In this document: positions 63,256-64,000 of the stretch, piece by piece | Layout: each line of letters opens with the position of its first letter | How positions within the stretch are numbered: position 1 is the stretch's first letter | From: Mycolicibacillus trivialis | Lineage (GTDB): Bacteria; Actinomycetota; Actinomycetes; Mycobacteriales; Mycobacteriaceae | Direction: 5' to 3' | Assembly: GCF_002102395.1 (NCBI RefSeq) | Contig: NZ_LQPZ01000025.1 | Coordinates: 1-64,000 of the forward strand | Length of the DNA: 64,000 bases | Notes under the pieces: generated by a model | Seen by the model: only the letters and a program-made list of their open reading frames with translations | Databases searched by the model: none | Told to the model about the DNA's origin: nothing | Position numbers and translations under genes: made by a program

Positions 63256-63948
63256 ATGCGCCGTCGTATGACCGCTCTCGCCGGGCTCGCCGGTGCCTGC
63301 CTGATCGTCGCGGGCTGTGGAGGCGACAAAGGCAAGGCCGACGCGGAGAAATCGCCGACCACCCCCACCACGACGACGGCCCGCCCGGTGGCCGAGGGCG
63401 CACTGAACGACCTCATGCTCAACACCGAGCAGATCAACGCCGTCATGGGCGCACAGGAGATGGCGGTAACCCGTAACCGCATCGCGATGTCCGACGACGC
63501 CGACACGATGGAACCCCGCGAGTGCCTGGCCATCGACGCCGCGGCCCAAGCGCAGGTCTACGCCGACAGCGGCTTCAGCGCGGTGCGCGACCTGACGTTC
63601 TCCGAAAGCGCCAACTTCGAGCACTACGCCCAGGAGGCGGTGGTGCTCTTCCCGTCGGCCAAGCAGGCGAAGGCCTTCTTCGACGCGTCGGCCAAGCAGT
63701 GGGGCGAATGCCAGGAGTACATCCACGTGCAGAGCGGCTCGGAGTGGACGCCCGGCCCGATCGCTAACACCGACGGTCTGCTGAGCACGGTCTCCACCCA
63801 GCAGAACGGCCCCCCCGAGGGTTGGGGCTGCGGACGGGCGATGGCGGTGCGCAACAACATCATCGTCGACGTCAACACCTGTGCGGCCGACCCGGGCGAC
63901 ACCGCGGTGCAGATCACCCGCCAGATCGCGGACAAGATCCGCACCTGA
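63256..63948 (+). CDS. lipoprotein with PknH-type extracellular sensor domain
   Basis: 230 aa. Signal peptide with a lipobox (LIVAGC, Cys21 lipidated) is followed by a Lys/Thr/Pro-rich spacer and a globular domain (about 48-228) like the PknH C-terminal sensor domain: LNTEQINAVMGA, ECLAIDAAAQAQVYADSGF, FPSAKQAKAFFDASAKQWGEC, GWGCGRAMAVRNNIIVDVNTC. Four cysteines probably form two disulfides as in that fold. Ligand unknown. ATG at 63256 is used; the Met four codons later is also possible. Separated from the preceding gene by 144 bp, so it may have its own promoter. Confidence 0.87.
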   Translation: MRRRMTALAGLAGACLIVAGCGGDKGKADAEKSPTTPTTTTARPVAEGALNDLMLNTEQINAVMGAQEMAVTRNRIAMSDDADTMEPRECLAIDAAAQAQVYADSGFSAVRDLTFSESANFEHYAQEAVVLFPSAKQAKAFFDASAKQWGECQEYIHVQSGSEWTPGPIANTDGLLSTVSTQQNGPPEGWGCGRAMAVRNNIIVDVNTCAADPGDTAVQITRQIADKIRT

Positions 63949-64000
63949 CGGTCACCGACCCGCGATTTCGCAGGTCGGCGGCGGCTGCTGTAACCTTGGC

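Overview
The window is a chromosomal segment of a high-GC mycobacterium (Mycobacteriaceae) centred on the replication origin. Gene content, gene order and near-identical signature residues (for example PknA K42/D141, PbpA S222/S281/K424 and GyrA Y129/D94) match the dnaA region of Mycobacterium. The order to the right of the origin (pcnA followed by the leuS-ino1-ponA1 block) matches, from memory, the layout of fast growers such as M. smegmatis rather than M. tuberculosis. Species cannot be fixed from this sequence alone.

Layout. 1-495: 3' remnant of an IS481-family insertion sequence that stops immediately beside the 3' end of a tRNA-Leu(CAG) gene. 819-10590 (+): the seven-gene cell-wall/kinase operon fhaA-fhaB-pstP-rodA-pbpA-pknA-pknB, largely joined by 4-base stop/start overlaps. 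10592-15324: trpG and a DUF881 protein (-), crgA and a PH-domain membrane protein (+), ppiA (-), cwsA (+), tRNA-Ala, a very small membrane protein resembling the DLW-39 family, tRNA-Ile and a DUF3566 protein. 15348-25023 (-): gyrA, gyrB, a DUF721 protein, recF, dnaN, oriC and dnaA. 25582-30779 (+): rpmH, rnpA, yidD, yidC, khpB/jag, rsmG, parA and parB, with three perfect parS sites. 31020-43755: a GNAT-like protein, cwlM, trxC, trxB2, sigM, murJ fused to a pseudokinase, a large DUF6049-type envelope protein, mutT4, pcnA and an Asp/Gly-repeat protein. 43771-63948: a TIGR03084 protein, an MFS permease, a YqgE/AlgH protein, a bile-acid/sodium symporter-like protein, an Rv0039c-like membrane protein, an Mtc28/LpqN-like exported protein, leuS, an SDR, a MarR regulator, a polar amino-acid ABC transporter, an F420-type oxidoreductase, ino1, a PadR regulator, a DUF5318 protein, ponA1, a GT-C-like membrane protein and a lipoprotein with a PknH-type sensor domain.

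How the parts work together. The left operon, CrgA, CwsA, CwlM, MurJ-pseudokinase and PonA1 form the mycobacterial growth-control network. PknA and PknB sense muropeptides and phosphorylate FhaA/FhaB, CwlM, the MurJ pseudokinase and other targets. PstP reverses this, and RodA/PbpA/PonA1 build peptidoglycan. The central block starts and supercoils the chromosome, and ParA/ParB/parS segregate the origin. trxC/trxB2/sigM form a redox and stress module, but the anti-sigma gene normally lying between trxB2 and sigM is missing.

Most of the window is conserved housekeeping DNA, and I found no defence system, prophage or biosynthetic cluster. The signals most worth a second look are the palindrome-plus-DnaA-box cluster upstream of the PH-domain gene, the parS sites embedded in coding sequence (one containing the rsmG start codon), the absent RsmA, GyrA Ser90, the poly-C frameshift in the IS transposase, and the Asp-rich repeat protein.
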